From assembly GCA_964574815.1 (NCBI GenBank), contig CAZNPL010000004.1:124001-188000 (forward strand): a stretch of DNA of 64,000 nucleotides, in the 5' to 3' direction. The translations under genes and the position numbers were made by a program. Below, in pieces: positions 63,378-64,000 of the stretch. How positions within the stretch are numbered: the first letter of the stretch is position 1; the number at the start of each line of letters is the position of its first letter. Below the pieces are notes generated by a model. It had not been told where the DNA came from. It did no database searches and saw only the letters and a program-made list of their open reading frames with translations. Source of the stretch: CAZNPL01 sp964574815. GTDB lineage: Bacteria > Planctomycetota > Phycisphaerae > UBA1845.

Positions 63378-64000
63378 CCTGCGTCGCGGCGCGGGTGCTT
63401 TACTTGTTGTGTTGGTCGCAGTGCCGGCGGGCGGGTGCCACAAGTACCCCGACGTGTTCCTGGATGACCTGCCGGATTCGTCCATGGTGACGACGGCGTC
63501 CGCCGAGTTAGCCCGACAGTCCCCGGCCGAACCTGTGGACCGCCAGCGCGAGCACGAGGTCTGGGTCGTCGACGTTCAGGACGGGACCGTGGCCCACGCG
63601 CCCTTGTGGCTGGAGGACCCGTACGAAATGAACGGCAGCGAGGACGGCCGATTTGCGGTCACCGAAGAAGATTTTCTCTATTTCCCGTATGGGATCTGCC
63701 GGTTCATTCTCAATGTGGCGGCACTACCGGTGTCGATCGCGATTGCCCCCCCGAGCACCGTGTTGTGCAGTGACGGAATACCGCGCCGGTCACCCCGAAC
63801 TGGGAAGTCGGCGCCGTACGACGCCGAACGTTGCGCCGGAATGACGATTCCTCCGGACGTACACGAAACGTGGTCATTCGAGGAACAGTTCGAGGAGTTG
63901 CGGGCTAGGCATGAGGCGGCAGAGGCCGAAGCCGAGGACGCGGAGGCCGAACCGAGCGAGGCGGACGCGGGCCCACGCCCGGAAGAATCCGCCGACGAGT
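63349..64000 (+). CDS. Putative lipoprotein (partial, C-terminus outside window)
   Basis: At least 217 residues. The ATG at 63349 lies inside the end of guaB (29-nt overlap, different frame). The N-terminus is RRGAGALLVVLVAVPAGGCH, a basic then hydrophobic signal with lipobox AGGC. The mature part is acidic (SSMVTTASAELARQSPAEPV) and contains a hydrophobic ICRFILNVAALPVSIAIAPP stretch. The visible C-terminal region is Glu/Ala-rich (HEAAEAEAEDAEAEPSEADA). I recognise no family. Confidence 0.7.
   Translation, partial: MRWTYRRKPDLRRGAGALLVVLVAVPAGGCHKYPDVFLDDLPDSSMVTTASAELARQSPAEPVDRQREHEVWVVDVQDGTVAHAPLWLEDPYEMNGSEDGRFAVTEEDFLYFPYGICRFILNVAALPVSIAIAPPSTVLCSDGIPRRSPRTGKSAPYDAERCAGMTIPPDVHETWSFEEQFEELRARHEAAEAEAEDAEAEPSEADAGPRPEESADE

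Overview
The window is high-GC bacterial chromosome and most likely comes from a planctomycete, probably Phycisphaerae-like or an uncultured relative. The indications are an ECF sigma factor overlapping a membrane Ser/Thr kinase with a long TPR tail, a type II secretion (T2SS) locus with greatly enlarged secretin-type proteins, a prepilin-like protein with a C-terminal YIDGHV motif, a cysteine-rich DxDGDG-repeat secreted protein, and short intergenic hairpin repeats. No rRNA, tRNA, CRISPR array, IS element or prophage was seen.

Layout. 1-5 kb (minus strand): partial Hsp20, GH3-family protein, TruB and an MFS-acyltransferase fusion. 5-9 kb: small secreted or unknown genes, including a lipoprotein with an operator-like inverted repeat upstream (a second copy lies 200 bp away), a basic Cys-containing protein, a small exported protein that appears frameshifted, and a Tat-exported ankyrin protein. 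9-11.4 kb: an OPT-family transporter and a decayed membrane-protein fragment. 11.5-18 kb (minus strand): a three-subunit xanthine-dehydrogenase-type molybdenum hydroxylase, an ADP-forming acyl-CoA synthetase and a YbaK-type deacylase.

19.4-48 kb is the centre of the window. It holds a divergent Flp pilin, then gspE, gspF, four pseudopilins (G, H, I, J), gspK, a PilM/PilN-type gspL and a gspM/PilO-type gene. These are followed by a 2771-residue exported protein made of about 28 secretin N-domain-like repeats with no secretin barrel, then a 1652-residue GspD with about 14 such repeats before its secretin domain, and then three envelope proteins (two probable lipoproteins and a tail-anchored one). 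H/I, I/J and J/K overlap by 4 nt and K/L by 8 nt, so these genes are translationally coupled. The apparatus looks like a T2SS built to span an unusually deep periplasm.

48-56 kb: a Cys/Met-metabolism PLP enzyme divergent from threonine synthase, a lone Mrr-like nuclease, and the ECF sigma/kinase pair, in which the kinase starts with a zinc-finger anti-sigma-like motif. 56-64 kb: the Cys-rich calcium-repeat protein, a probable selenoprotein (ArsC-like thioredoxin fold, in-frame UGA at the first position of a UxxC motif), a prepilin-like protein, a coiled-coil membrane protein, guaB and a partial lipoprotein gene.

The two observations most worth pursuing are the giant N-domain protein next to an over-long secretin, and the in-frame UGA at 59930. 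All calls come from reading the sequence; no database searches were run.
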